64,000 bases of DNA, taken from assembly GCA_902517505.1 (NCBI GenBank), contig CABYCL010000001.1, positions 29,006 to 93,005 of the forward strand. Direction: 5' to 3'. A model generated the notes under the pieces. That model worked only from the letters and a program-made list of their open reading frames with translations. It was not told where the DNA came from and searched no databases. The translations under genes were made by a program, and so were the position numbers. Origin of the DNA: an uncultured SAR86 cluster bacterium (lineage in GTDB: Bacteria; Pseudomonadota; Gammaproteobacteria; Magnimaribacterales; D2472). This document shows, one piece after another, positions 41,603-51,506 of this stretch (positions within the stretch are counted from its first letter, which is position 1; each line of letters begins with the position of its first letter).

Positions 41603-42466
41603 TTAATTTTTTTTAAATTTAAAAAGACTTCTAATAAATGGCAATATCCATATTATCTTTAAGAAATGATTTGGAAATAGTCTGCTGGTAATATCATAAA
41701 AATGGGCATCAAAACCAATAAGGATTCTATTATTCTTCTTTTTTATATTTTTTAGAATAACTTTTGCAGCTTTTTCAGGACTAGTTGGTGCATTGTCTTT
41801 GAAAGCTACTATTGCCTCTTCTTTTGTAGGCGCTTGACCAAAAAAGGTTTCAGGCTGAAAGCTTTTAAACCTTGAAGAATGATATATATTTGTCCCTATA
41901 TGTCCTGGAAAAACACAATAAGCCTCAACAGGAGAGTCTGACACTTTTAATTCAAGCGATAGAGATTCAGTGAAGGCTTTCACTCCAAACTTACCGACGT
42001 TATAAATCGATTGTCTTGGGACACTAAACAAGCCAAAAATTGATGACACATTAACAATTGCTGCTTCAGGTCTTTTTTCTAAATGGGGAAGAAAAGTTGT
42101 GGTCATCTTAATAACAGAGTGTAAAAGAATGTCTAGTCCCCAATCCCAATCTTCCTGGTCAACTTCATCTATAGTTCCAACTACTGAGACACCAGCATTA
42201 TTAAATACCATATCTATTTGCTTGTGAGCCTCTAAAACTTCAATAGGCAAAGACTCTATTTTTTCTCTATCTCTTATATCAAATGCGTGCGTGGATACTG
42301 AAATATTTTTCTTTCTAGCAAGCTGTTTTGTTTCTTGAAGTGATTCCGCATTCCAGTCAACCAGTGCTAGGCTGCAACCCAAATCAGCCAACTCCAAGGC
42401 AAGTGCTCTTCCTATTCCAGAGGCAGCACCAGTAATTAGGGCAACTTTATTCTCAAAGTTTTTCAT
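41603..42466 (-). CDS. Short-chain dehydrogenase/reductase
   Basis: ALITGAASGIGRALA, NNAGVSVVG, YNVGKFGVKA. Confidence 0.92.
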   Translation of the reverse strand: MKNFENKVALITGAASGIGRALALELADLGCSLALVDWNAESLQETKQLARKKNISVSTHAFDIRDREKIESLPIEVLEAHKQIDMVFNNAGVSVVGTIDEVDQEDWDWGLDILLHSVIKMTTTFLPHLEKRPEAAIVNVSSIFGLFSVPRQSIYNVGKFGVKAFTESLSLELKVSDSPVEAYCVFPGHIGTNIYHSSRFKSFQPETFFGQAPTKEEAIVAFKDNAPTSPEKAAKVILKNIKKKNNRILIGFDAHFYDITSRLFPNHFLKIIWILPFIRSLFKFKKN

Positions 42467-42783
42467 GGTTTAAATATGTTCACAATTGTTACACCTATGA
42501 CAATAAAGAAAAGACCTAAAATTATTTGCCAATTTAGAGTTTGCTTATAAAAAATATAGCTCAAAATTGCTATTGAAAATATTCCTACCCCCGACCAAGA
42601 GGCATAGACAATTGATAAAGGTAGCTTTTGAGAAACAATTGCCAAAAAATAAAAAGATATTGCATATGAAATTAATAAAACAATTGTGGGAAAAATTTTT
42701 GTAAAGTTTTGTGATGCTGGCAAAAGCATTGTTCCAAGAATCTCAAAAAATATTGCAGTAAACAGCATTACATAAACATTCAT
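42463..42783 (-). CDS. SMR family small multidrug resistance transporter
   Basis: Four TM; EILGTMLLPAS, YASWSGVGI. Confidence 0.9.
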   Translation of the reverse strand: MNVYVMLFTAIFFEILGTMLLPASQNFTKIFPTIVLLISYAISFYFLAIVSQKLPLSIVYASWSGVGIFSIAILSYIFYKQTLNWQIILGLFFIVIGVTIVNIFKP

Positions 42784-43145
42784 ATTTTTTTTATGCTTTC
42801 TTCAAAATTTATCCCATCAAAATGAATTACCTCTATTACCTCAGGAGGATCTTCAACACATCTTAGGTTTATACTAAACATTTCGGGATGAGATCTGGGT
42901 TGATAAAAAGACTTAATTCCACATTTTTTGCAAAAATAATGTTTTGCCGACCCGCTTTCAAAATTATATTCTGAAATTAATTCTTTTCCTGAGATTAGCT
43001 CAAACAAATCATGTTTTACAAAAAGGTGTTGATAGTTAAGCATGTCACAAATTGAACAATTACAATTCCATATTTGAACTAATTCATCAGATTTAAATTT
43101 AAATTTAACTCCCCCACAGTGACAGCTTCCAGTATATTCCTTCAT
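42780..43145 (-). CDS. GFA family protein
   Basis: GSCHCGGVKFKF, NCNCSICDM, FCKKCGIKSFY. Confidence 0.88.
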   Translation of the reverse strand: MKEYTGSCHCGGVKFKFKSDELVQIWNCNCSICDMLNYQHLFVKHDLFELISGKELISEYNFESGSAKHYFCKKCGIKSFYQPRSHPEMFSINLRCVEDPPEVIEVIHFDGINFEESIKKI

Positions 43146-43151
43146 TAAAAC

Positions 43152-43322
43152 TTATAATAAATATCCTGTAGCTACAAACATCCAAAAAGCCATCATTCCT
43201 ATGGTTAAAAATAAAAATATTTGTGCTTGTTTGACCTTATTCATTTGATATAAGGATATACAAAAAATTGTTCCAATAAATCCAATTGTTAATGCTACAA
43301 ATAAATGGGCTTGATACGACAT
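43152..43322 (-). CDS. Small membrane protein
   Basis: Two TM segments; start at MSYQAHLF preferred. Confidence 0.5.
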   Translation of the reverse strand: MSYQAHLFVALTIGFIGTIFCISLYQMNKVKQAQIFLFLTIGMMAFWMFVATGYLL

Positions 43323-43326
43323 AATA

Positions 43327-43773
43327 TTAAATCCACATTCTTGTTTTGCTCTTGTATTTTTGAAAATCTTCACCAAATAATTTTTCCATTACAGCCTCTT
43401 CTGGAATAATCTGAAATCTTGTTATGTAAATAGCAAAAAGCAAAGTAAAAAAAATTCCTCCTATAAGATTGAATTTAAATGATATTGAAAGAAGAATTAA
43501 TGCCATCCCTAAATACATTGGGTTTCTTGAATATTTAAAAGTTCCTGATTGAACCAATGAGGTTGCCTTATCAATATTAATTGGATTAATTGTGGTTTGG
43601 TGAGCTTTAAATGATCTTACTGCAGATATAAGAATAAACGGTCCCGATATTATCAGCAGCATGCTGATAATATTAAATATTGCATTGCTAAGATCAGGGA
43701 ATATAGATCTAGAAAAATAGATTGCTAATCCAAAAACTAAAGTAACTATAGGCGGCGGTATTTTATTATTCAT
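43327..43773 (-). CDS. Isoprenylcysteine carboxyl methyltransferase-like (ICMT/PEMT) membrane protein
   Basis: SGTFKYSRNPMYLGMAL, PEEAVMEKLFGEDFQKYKSKTRMWI. Confidence 0.85.
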   Translation of the reverse strand: MNNKIPPPIVTLVFGLAIYFSRSIFPDLSNAIFNIISMLLIISGPFILISAVRSFKAHQTTINPINIDKATSLVQSGTFKYSRNPMYLGMALILLSISFKFNLIGGIFFTLLFAIYITRFQIIPEEAVMEKLFGEDFQKYKSKTRMWI

Positions 43774-43858
43774 GAACCAATTAAATCATATTTTTTTGTT
43801 ACCTTAAATATATTCATTATTGTGATTATAATAATGTTGAGGGCTATAGGAGGTCGAA

Positions 43859-44797
43859 ATGCGTAATTCAATTTTTTGTATTTTATTTATTTCTTTTTTT
43901 GCAATCTCAGATGATGGGTGCGAAATTTCTAAATGGGGCGAAGATGACGAGATTGGGTCTGCAAATTTAATATCAAATGAAAATACATTAGAAGCAATAA
44001 AGCTTGTTAAAAAAGGAATGTCACATGGTCTTGGTATTGTTATCGAACCCGGTATGCCAGCTTTTCCACCAAGGTATACAGAGCTTCAGGTTGTTCAACC
44101 CAATCAACATTTTGGAAGAGATACAACAGCAGATTTTGGATATGACATTACCTATAACGACGATATTCTCCAGATGTGGATTGGAACAGGTCCTCAGCTT
44201 GATGGCTTGGGACATATAGGTGACGATGATATCTTTTATAACTGTCAAAAAGGTGCTGACTTTTCTTTTATAACTGGATTGACAAAATTTGGTATTGAGA
44301 AAGTACCTCCACTTGTAGGTAGAGGTATTGTTATCAATATGGCGAAATATTATGGAATTGATTCAATGGAGGGTGGTCAAGGAATTACAAGAGAAGATAT
44401 TAAGAATGCAGCTAAACAACAAAATATTAAATTTGAAGAAGGAGATATCATTCTTTTTCATACAGGTTGGACAGATGCATACTTAAAAAGCTCTCCTGAG
44501 TTGTGGGGAAGCACAATACCTGGAATTACAAATGATGCAGCTGTTTATTTGGCATCATTAAGTCCAATGGCTATTGGAGCGGATACCTGGGGCTTGGGTG
44601 CAGTTCCTCCAATTGAAGGTGATTTAGTCTATTACGATCACGTTACCCTGATTAAAGAAAATGGTATTTATATTTTAGAGACAATGAATACAGGCAAGCT
44701 CGCTGAAGATAACGTTACAGAGTTTTTATTTGTTTTAGGCCAACCAAAACTTAAAGGAGCTGTTCAAATGATCATTAACCCAGTTGCTCTTTGGTAG
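43859..44797 (+). CDS. Cyclase family protein (kynurenine formamidase-like), secreted
   Basis: GTGPQLDGLGHIGDDD, GDIILFHTGWTD; strong SD ggagg upstream. Confidence 0.87.
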   Translation: MRNSIFCILFISFFAISDDGCEISKWGEDDEIGSANLISNENTLEAIKLVKKGMSHGLGIVIEPGMPAFPPRYTELQVVQPNQHFGRDTTADFGYDITYNDDILQMWIGTGPQLDGLGHIGDDDIFYNCQKGADFSFITGLTKFGIEKVPPLVGRGIVINMAKYYGIDSMEGGQGITREDIKNAAKQQNIKFEEGDIILFHTGWTDAYLKSSPELWGSTIPGITNDAAVYLASLSPMAIGADTWGLGAVPPIEGDLVYYDHVTLIKENGIYILETMNTGKLAEDNVTEFLFVLGQPKLKGAVQMIINPVALW

Positions 44798-44829
44798 AGC
44801 TTATTTAAATTTATGGATATAAAATTTTA

Positions 44830-44877
44830 CTATTTAGAGCAGCAAGAACACTCGCAGCAATCACAACAATCACACAT
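44830..44877 (-). CDS. Putative Cys-rich microprotein MCDCCDCCECSCCSK (15 aa; not in ORF track)
   Basis: Direct translation; 8 Cys of 15; TATAAT lies 6 nt upstream of the ATG. Confidence 0.45.
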   Translation of the reverse strand: MCDCCDCCECSCCSK

Positions 44878-44921
44878 AAATTTATTATACCTTATTTCCT
44901 TTTAAATTTTTTTTGGATTTT

Positions 44922-45572
44922 CTAGTTAATCTGGTTTCCATTAAAGTCATACTCCTCAATCACTCTAACTAGAGCTCCATTTTGATATTCTATTTTTGAT
45001 TTTAATTGTCCGTTTTGATGATATGCCTCGGTGATACCATGCAATTCTGCATCATTGTTATATATTTCCTTTGATGCTATTTGGCCATTATCATAATATG
45101 AAAATTCTGCAAGACTAACAGTGACACCATTTTTAACATTTTCTGTCCAGGTTATTTGACCATATTCATAGCCAATCCATTCGCCCTCATCTACACCATT
45201 AACTCTATTTCCTTCCATTGATAAAAAGCCTTCCATGAACTCAACATATTTTCCGTGCTCTAGTCCATTTTTATATCCAGTCTTATATGAAAATAAGGTG
45301 CCACAGCCCTCATATCCTTCAAAAGGCCCATGAAGAAGCCCCCTTTTATATGATCCTGCCTCTATTGCACAAAACCCATATTCATCTTCATAAGTTACGA
45401 ATCTTCCAGAAAATGGAGTATTAGTATTTACCTGATATTTCAAACCCTGTCTTTCAACAAGAGATGATGAATTTATAGATTGATCCGCATATTTGATATA
45501 TAACGCCTCGTTAGCTTCTATATTTAGAGTAAAAAAAGCAATTAAAAATATGTTTCTTAAGGCTATATTCAT
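44922..45572 (-). CDS. Secreted MORN/YwqK-like repeat protein
   Basis: Repeated YxNGQxxSKxxYxNG and YxxGxxHGPFExY units. Confidence 0.75.
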   Translation of the reverse strand: MNIALRNIFLIAFFTLNIEANEALYIKYADQSINSSSLVERQGLKYQVNTNTPFSGRFVTYEDEYGFCAIEAGSYKRGLLHGPFEGYEGCGTLFSYKTGYKNGLEHGKYVEFMEGFLSMEGNRVNGVDEGEWIGYEYGQITWTENVKNGVTVSLAEFSYYDNGQIASKEIYNNDAELHGITEAYHQNGQLKSKIEYQNGALVRVIEEYDFNGNQIN

Positions 45573-45640
45573 ATTTTCCTCATACGATTTAATAAAAGTT
45601 ATTTTTATTCTAACGCAATCTTAGGGCGGTTTTAAAATTT

Positions 45641-46051
45641 TTATGACTCTTTATTTGGATTCCATATAACCAAGTTTTTGGTTTTCAGCCTATTTACTAC
45701 TAGCTTGTATCTTGATTGCTCTTCTTTCCATTCCTTTAACCAATTCGCGCCATCTCTCTCTGCATCAACAAATATCGCGTTTGTGAATGCAAGTGGTAAC
45801 AATACTCCAATATGTATAATGATGCTTGCAACGGTATTATATCCAAACCATCCAAGATAGTTTGCTGCCAAGAATCCAAAGAATGCACTCCATATTGTGA
45901 ATAACACTAACATAAAGTAAGTTTGTAAACTCGGGTCAGGTATATACTTAAGCGGGTTATATCTGACATCCATTACTCTTCTCCAACCACTTACGAATTT
46001 CAATACGCTTCTTCTAAAGAGGCTAGGTTTTTTTATATTTGGTTCAATCAT
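45641..46051 (-). CDS. Hypothetical membrane protein
   Basis: Intact ORF with TM segments. Confidence 0.6.
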   Translation of the reverse strand: MIEPNIKKPSLFRRSVLKFVSGWRRVMDVRYNPLKYIPDPSLQTYFMLVLFTIWSAFFGFLAANYLGWFGYNTVASIIIHIGVLLPLAFTNAIFVDAERDGANWLKEWKEEQSRYKLVVNRLKTKNLVIWNPNKES

Positions 46052-46148
46052 CTGTTCTCCTATTGAATCTTATAAACTCTTTAATTACATGCATACCAAC
46101 AGCAATCCATGTCACTGCAACTAAGCTCCAAAATAATATCTCAATCAT
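46044..46148 (-). CDS. Small membrane protein, 34 aa (not in ORF track)
   Basis: MIEILFWSLVAVTWIAVGMHVIKEFIRFNRRTDD*; overlaps the start of the next CDS (ATGATTGA). Confidence 0.5.
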   Translation of the reverse strand: MIEILFWSLVAVTWIAVGMHVIKEFIRFNRRTDD

Positions 46149-46199
46149 ATGAATTTACAATCTTGATGTACAAAAAATTATACAATGATTTATACCAGC

Positions 46200-46445
46200 T
46201 TATAATAGGTTTCTTCTAAGAAAAAACCAGCCAATCAACCATGCGACAATAAATAATGATGGCAAAATTATTATTGAAAAAATGTCACTCATAGGCAAAA
46301 AAATGGATGCGGCATATGGACCAAGAATACAAAAAGGCGATAAACCATTGTAATGGTTTAGCCTAGGATGCTTCTTAAGAATCATTTTATCATTATCAAG
46401 ATAGACTTTGACCTGGTACCCAAAAATTTTTATATTGTTAATCAT
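46200..46445 (-). CDS. Hypothetical membrane protein
   Basis: Intact ORF, TM segments. Confidence 0.45.
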   Translation of the reverse strand: MINNIKIFGYQVKVYLDNDKMILKKHPRLNHYNGLSPFCILGPYAASIFLPMSDIFSIIILPSLFIVAWLIGWFFLRRNLL

Positions 46446-46472
46446 ATTAAAATTTTGTCATGCCATCTTTTT

Positions 46473-47159
46473 TCATCGTCTTAATAGTATAACAATCCAA
46501 CGACCAAGGTTTAAAATGTCGGCCAACGCAGCCGCCACATAAGTGAGAGCTGCTGCCTTCAGAATACGACTAGCGGCTTTTTCGTCCGACTGCGATACGT
46601 AATTCCCTTCCCTTAATATAGGGAGGGCTTTAGAAAAACTTGCATCAAATTCAATTGGCAGAGTCACTGCATGAACCATCATGCGAGCGATAAAACCAGA
46701 TAGCCCTAGGAAAAGCAATAAAGAAAATGGCATTGGATGCCGAGTAATAATGCCTATCACAGGTGATAAATAGATAATGGCAACGCTCCAACGGGCCACC
46801 TTATCAACAACAGGAGCCATCTTTGTTCTAGTAGCCAAACGTTTATCACCTTGCTGATCTTGAATCGCATGCCCAACCTCATGAGCCGCAATAGCGATTG
46901 CCGTTAACGATTTAGATTCATAGTGTTCTCGCAAAAGCCTAACTTTTTTTTCAATTGGATCATAATGATCTCCTAGCTCAGTTACTTCGACCTTCACATC
47001 TTTTAATGAAAATCTCTCAATCAAATGCTTTGCGAGCTCTCCCCCAGTACCTGGCATTTCAGTTTTTTCGGATGAATATCTCCTCATAACAAACTTCACC
47101 CACAAAGATGGTCCAAATATCAATACCAGAACTATGAGCGTACCCACCGCTAAAACCAT
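46473..47159 (-). CDS. Neutral zinc metallopeptidase (YugP-like)
   Basis: AIAAHEVGHAIQDQ zinc motif; locally higher GC than the neighbours. Confidence 0.88.
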   Translation of the reverse strand: MVLAVGTLIVLVLIFGPSLWVKFVMRRYSSEKTEMPGTGGELAKHLIERFSLKDVKVEVTELGDHYDPIEKKVRLLREHYESKSLTAIAIAAHEVGHAIQDQQGDKRLATRTKMAPVVDKVARWSVAIIYLSPVIGIITRHPMPFSLLLFLGLSGFIARMMVHAVTLPIEFDASFSKALPILREGNYVSQSDEKAASRILKAAALTYVAAALADILNLGRWIVILLRR

Positions 47160-47306
47160 ATTTTATTCTCCTAAAAATTATTCAGGTTTTGAATAACAAA
47201 TCATTGTATAATTTTTTAATAAATCAAGATTATAAATTCCTTATCTAGAAGAATTCAAGTAATAAAAAATGAGCTTAAAGTTAAATAAAATCTAATAATA
47301 AATATT

Positions 47307-48479
47307 ATGGGCATAAAAATTTCTATAGTTGGAATGGGCTACGTTGGTTGCGGAAATGCTCTAATGCTTGCAAGAGATAATGAAGTTTCAATTGTTGATA
47401 TTGATAATGAGAAAGTTAAAAATTTTAATAATAAGAAATTGCCTATTCAAGATAATTTTGCACAAGATTTTTTTGAGTCTGAAAATTTAAATTTATCTGC
47501 AACTTGTGATTTATTTGAATCAATTGTCGATGCTTCATATATCATCCTCTCGCTTCCTACAAACTTTGATGAAGAAACTAAAAAATTCGATACTTCTATA
47601 ATAGAAAAAGTAATAGCTGATATATTGCATAAAAATTCAAAAGCATTAATTATCATAAAATCAACAGTTAATATTGGCTTTACAAAGTCTTTAAGAAAAA
47701 AGTTTGAAACTACGAGAATTATTTTTAGCCCTGAATTTTTAAGGGAGGGTCATGCTCTTGAAGATAATCTTTATCCTTCCAGAGTTATAGTTGGTGGATT
47801 AAGTGCTGATGCTAAATTATTCGGAAATATTCTAATTAATTCTTCGGAAGATAAGAAAGTGCCATTATTATTCATGGAGTCCACTGAGGCGGAATCAGTA
47901 AAGTTGTTTTCAAATACATATTTAGCAATGCGTGTAGCATACTTTAATGAGCTTGATGGGTTTTGCATGGATAACAACATTAATCCAAGCGATGTCATTA
48001 CAGGGGTTTCTTTAGATAAAAGAATTGGAAATTTTTATAATAATCCTTCGTTTGGCTTTGGTGGATATTGTCTTCCAAAAGACTCAAAACAGCTTTTGAA
48101 TCAATTTACAAATGCCCCTCATAACATTATCCATGCTATTCAAGATTCAAATAAAGCAAGATCAGAATTTCTAATTAATAAAATTATAAATTTCCAGCCA
48201 AAAATAGTTGGAATTTATAGACTTGCAATGAAACAAGGAGCAGATAATTCTAGAGAATCGTCAATTTTTAGTATTATAGAAGGTCTTGTTTCTAAAAATA
48301 TTAAAGTAGTGGTATTTGATGCGTCTATTCAGGAATCAGATTTTGATATAGAATTTATTGATAATTTCTCCAATTTTGCCGAAATGTCAGATTTAATTAT
48401 TGTTAATAGAATGGATGATATGATTAAGCCTTACGCTAATAAAGTTTTCTCTAGAGATGTTTTTTCTTCAGATGAATAA
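47307..48479 (+). CDS. UDP-glucose 6-dehydrogenase family
   Basis: VGMGYVGCGNALML, FSPEFLREGHAL, GFGGYCLPKDSKQL. Confidence 0.92.
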   Translation: MGIKISIVGMGYVGCGNALMLARDNEVSIVDIDNEKVKNFNNKKLPIQDNFAQDFFESENLNLSATCDLFESIVDASYIILSLPTNFDEETKKFDTSIIEKVIADILHKNSKALIIIKSTVNIGFTKSLRKKFETTRIIFSPEFLREGHALEDNLYPSRVIVGGLSADAKLFGNILINSSEDKKVPLLFMESTEAESVKLFSNTYLAMRVAYFNELDGFCMDNNINPSDVITGVSLDKRIGNFYNNPSFGFGGYCLPKDSKQLLNQFTNAPHNIIHAIQDSNKARSEFLINKIINFQPKIVGIYRLAMKQGADNSRESSIFSIIEGLVSKNIKVVVFDASIQESDFDIEFIDNFSNFAEMSDLIIVNRMDDMIKPYANKVFSRDVFSSDE

Positions 48480-48494
48480 ACTATATATATTGCA

Positions 48495-49430
48495 ATGAAT
48501 ATTTTGATTACAGGTGGAGCTGGCTTTGTAGGCATAAATTTAGTAAAGACATTGATAGATGAAGGACATAGTGTTATATGTCTAGATAATTTTCATAGCG
48601 GAAGAAAAGAAAATTTTTCCTTCATTCAAGAAACATCAAATTTTAAGAGCATTACACACGACATAAGAAAACCTCTAGATATTTCTGAAAATATTGATCA
48701 AATTTATCATCTTGCATGTCCAGCATCTCCAAAGTTTTATCAAGCTGATCCTATTTATACTACAGAGACATGCGTACTTGGCTCTCTAAATGTTTTAAAT
48801 TTTGCGATTAAGAAAAACGCAAGTGTGCTTTTTACATCCACCAGTGAGGTCTATGGTGATCCAGAAGTACACCCTCAACCAGAATCATATCGCGGATCGG
48901 TTAATTCCACTGGGATAAGAGCCTGTTATGACGAAGGTAAAAGATGTGCCGAAAGTTTATTTTATGATTTTCATCGTATTTATAATTTGGATGTAAAAGT
49001 TGCTAGATTGTTTAATACATATGGTCCAATGATGAGACCAGATGATGGAAGAGTTATTTCAAATTTTATTTGCCAAAGTATCTTAAATAAGCCTATTACT
49101 ATTTATGGAGATGGTCTCCAAACTCGAAGTTTTTGTCATGTAAATGATTTAATCCTTGGCTTAAAGAATCTTATGAATTGTAATGAAGAAATCTCTCATC
49201 CTATAAATTTGGGCAATCCAGATGAATTTACCTTATTGGAATTAGTTGACCTAATAGAGAAATTAATTAATACAAAGCTGAAGCTTAAATTTTTACCACT
49301 CCCTTTAGATGATCCCAAAATGAGAAAGCCAGATATATCTATGGCTAAGAAAATTCTTGGATGGGAGCCAAAAATTTTGCTAGAGAAGGGACTAAAAGAT
49401 ACTTATAATTATTTTCAATCAGAATTATAG
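48495..49430 (+). CDS. UDP-glucuronate decarboxylase-like NAD-dependent epimerase/dehydratase
   Basis: ITGGAGFVGINLV, STSEVYGDPEVHPQPE, RACYDEGKR, FNTYGPMMRPDDGRV. Confidence 0.92.
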   Translation: MNILITGGAGFVGINLVKTLIDEGHSVICLDNFHSGRKENFSFIQETSNFKSITHDIRKPLDISENIDQIYHLACPASPKFYQADPIYTTETCVLGSLNVLNFAIKKNASVLFTSTSEVYGDPEVHPQPESYRGSVNSTGIRACYDEGKRCAESLFYDFHRIYNLDVKVARLFNTYGPMMRPDDGRVISNFICQSILNKPITIYGDGLQTRSFCHVNDLILGLKNLMNCNEEISHPINLGNPDEFTLLELVDLIEKLINTKLKLKFLPLPLDDPKMRKPDISMAKKILGWEPKILLEKGLKDTYNYFQSEL

Positions 49431-49436
49431 AATTAA

Positions 49437-50399
49437 TTAAATACTTTTTGAGCTTATAACTTTTTTAATAAATTCAGCATAAGAGATATTTTCTGTAGAG
49501 TTATTCTTTACTACACCAGTAAGCAATAAAGTCATGAGAGTAAGGGTTCCGGTTTGAAGGAATACAAGAACAAAGACACCTAATGCAATTGAGAACCACC
49601 CTGGAGTTGCTACTCCATAAAATTTAAGCATTATTGCTGTCACACCGCCCAAAATAGATAAAAAAGCTATGAAGGCACAAAAAATACCTACCCTAACCAA
49701 TACTTCTTCAGAAAAAATCATTAATGCTTTAAAACCATGCAGGGCAAAGGCAACAAAATTCATTTTTGATCTTCCATAGTATCTTTCACTTCTATCAATG
49801 GAGCATTCCCCGATCCTAAGTTTTGATGATAGAAGAGACGCAGCAAAATGGGTCCATATTTCTGGCATTTTGACAATCCTTTGAAGGCTTCTAGGTTTTA
49901 AAGCAACAAAATTGCCAAAAGCAATTGTTCTTCCAGTTAATGTTTTGAATATAAATTTATAAATTCTATAAAATATTTGAAAATACATTACTTCTGATCT
50001 ATTTTTTCTTTTACCCACAGCGATATCAATATCTTCGTTATCCAAAACTTCTAATAAATTCTTTACTGTGGTTGGATTATCCTCGCCATCAGAGTCCATC
50101 ACAATTATTTTTTCACAAAAATTTATTTTATTTGCAACATAATTCAGCCCAACAGCAATTGCTGCCTGATGGCCAATATTTTTAGTTAATCGCAAAATCA
50201 CACCGTTGGTATTATTGTCATCTAACAACTTAATATTAACTGGTTCGTTTACAGAGCCATCATCAACAGCAACAATATATAGCTTATCTCTAAAAATTTT
50301 TTGTAATTCCAAGATCAGCTTTTTTGCTGATTTTGTATCTTCATATATTGGTGTAACTATGACTAATTTTCTTTCCATTTGAATATTTATTATAAGCAA
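49437..50399 (-). CDS. Family 2 glycosyltransferase (GtrB/DPM-like) with TM tail
   Basis: VAVDDGS, VMDSDGED, TM C-terminus. Confidence 0.87.
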   Translation of the reverse strand: MLIINIQMERKLVIVTPIYEDTKSAKKLILELQKIFRDKLYIVAVDDGSVNEPVNIKLLDDNNTNGVILRLTKNIGHQAAIAVGLNYVANKINFCEKIIVMDSDGEDNPTTVKNLLEVLDNEDIDIAVGKRKNRSEVMYFQIFYRIYKFIFKTLTGRTIAFGNFVALKPRSLQRIVKMPEIWTHFAASLLSSKLRIGECSIDRSERYYGRSKMNFVAFALHGFKALMIFSEEVLVRVGIFCAFIAFLSILGGVTAIMLKFYGVATPGWFSIALGVFVLVFLQTGTLTLMTLLLTGVVKNNSTENISYAEFIKKVISSKSI

Positions 50400-50489
50400 A
50401 TTTAATGGATTACCTAATTTTATAGTAAACTGTGATCTACATTTATTAAAACTTAACTGAAATTAAAAAGCCTTCATCATTAACCAGGA

Positions 50490-50894
50490 ATGAAAAAAAA
50501 ATTTTCTGTAGATGAAACATATAAATTCATCATCAATGGCTTATTTGCGACTTTAGTGCATTTTTTAGTTTTGCTCATATTAATAAGCTTTAGCCCATTA
50601 AATTACGGATTTTCAAATTTTATTGGGTATATATTTAGTATAACTTCCTCTTTTTTAGGCAATAAATTCTTTGTATTCAAAGATTCAAATAATAAGCATG
50701 CTTTTACCCAAGTAATAAAATTTATTTTTTTATATATATTTCTTGCCATAAATAGTGGCTTCGCTTTATATATATGGACTGATATAAATAAATATAATTT
50801 TGTTATAGGCTTTTTGGGTATTACAGCTTTGAATACTATCATAAGCTTTTTGGTGAATAAATTTTTAATATATAATCCAACACATGAAAAATAA
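50490..50894 (+). CDS. GtrA-like membrane protein
   Basis: Four TM; FSITSSFLGNKFFVF and LNTIISFLVNKFLIY. Confidence 0.85.
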   Translation: MKKKFSVDETYKFIINGLFATLVHFLVLLILISFSPLNYGFSNFIGYIFSITSSFLGNKFFVFKDSNNKHAFTQVIKFIFLYIFLAINSGFALYIWTDINKYNFVIGFLGITALNTIISFLVNKFLIYNPTHEK

Positions 50895-51492
50895 ATTTCT
50901 ATTACTTACATTTTCAATATTTCTATATTTATTTATTTTCATATGTATCTATCTCATTCATATAAATTTTTTTAAAGTAGGCGTTATATTCTATTCATCA
51001 TTGATTGATTCAGTAATAGCACTTATTATCTTTTTCGGTTTATATAATTCGATTAATTTTTTTAAACATATTACAAATTTTGAATCAAGCCTGATCATTT
51101 TATTGTTACTTTTTATTGGCTATTCTTTTTCAATAAGCCTTCCTACTGTCATAGATAGGTCGCTTTCTTTTTATTTCCTTGAAAAAATTCGACAGCACGA
51201 TGGAGCTATTAAAAAGACAGCAATGAAGCAAATGTTCATTGATGATTATATGGATGAATATAAGCTCGTAGAAATGAGATTAACAGAACAACTTAAATCT
51301 GGAACTATTGAGTTAAAAGGCAACTGTATTGTATTAACAAAAAGAGGCTATTTAGTCACAACATTTAGTGATTTTTTCAGGAAGAATTTCTTAGCCAACA
51401 AAAGATTAATTTTAGATAGTTACTCTGATCAATTAACAGATCCATTAAAAGACAGCGAGATTAACAATGAATACCTTTGTAAAAAAGAGTAG
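50884..51492 (+). CDS. Hypothetical membrane protein
   Basis: Four TM then soluble tail; sits inside the glycan cluster. Confidence 0.55.
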   Translation: MKNKFLLLTFSIFLYLFIFICIYLIHINFFKVGVIFYSSLIDSVIALIIFFGLYNSINFFKHITNFESSLIILLLLFIGYSFSISLPTVIDRSLSFYFLEKIRQHDGAIKKTAMKQMFIDDYMDEYKLVEMRLTEQLKSGTIELKGNCIVLTKRGYLVTTFSDFFRKNFLANKRLILDSYSDQLTDPLKDSEINNEYLCKKE

Positions 51493-51506
51493 TATAAAGA
51501 TTCAAT

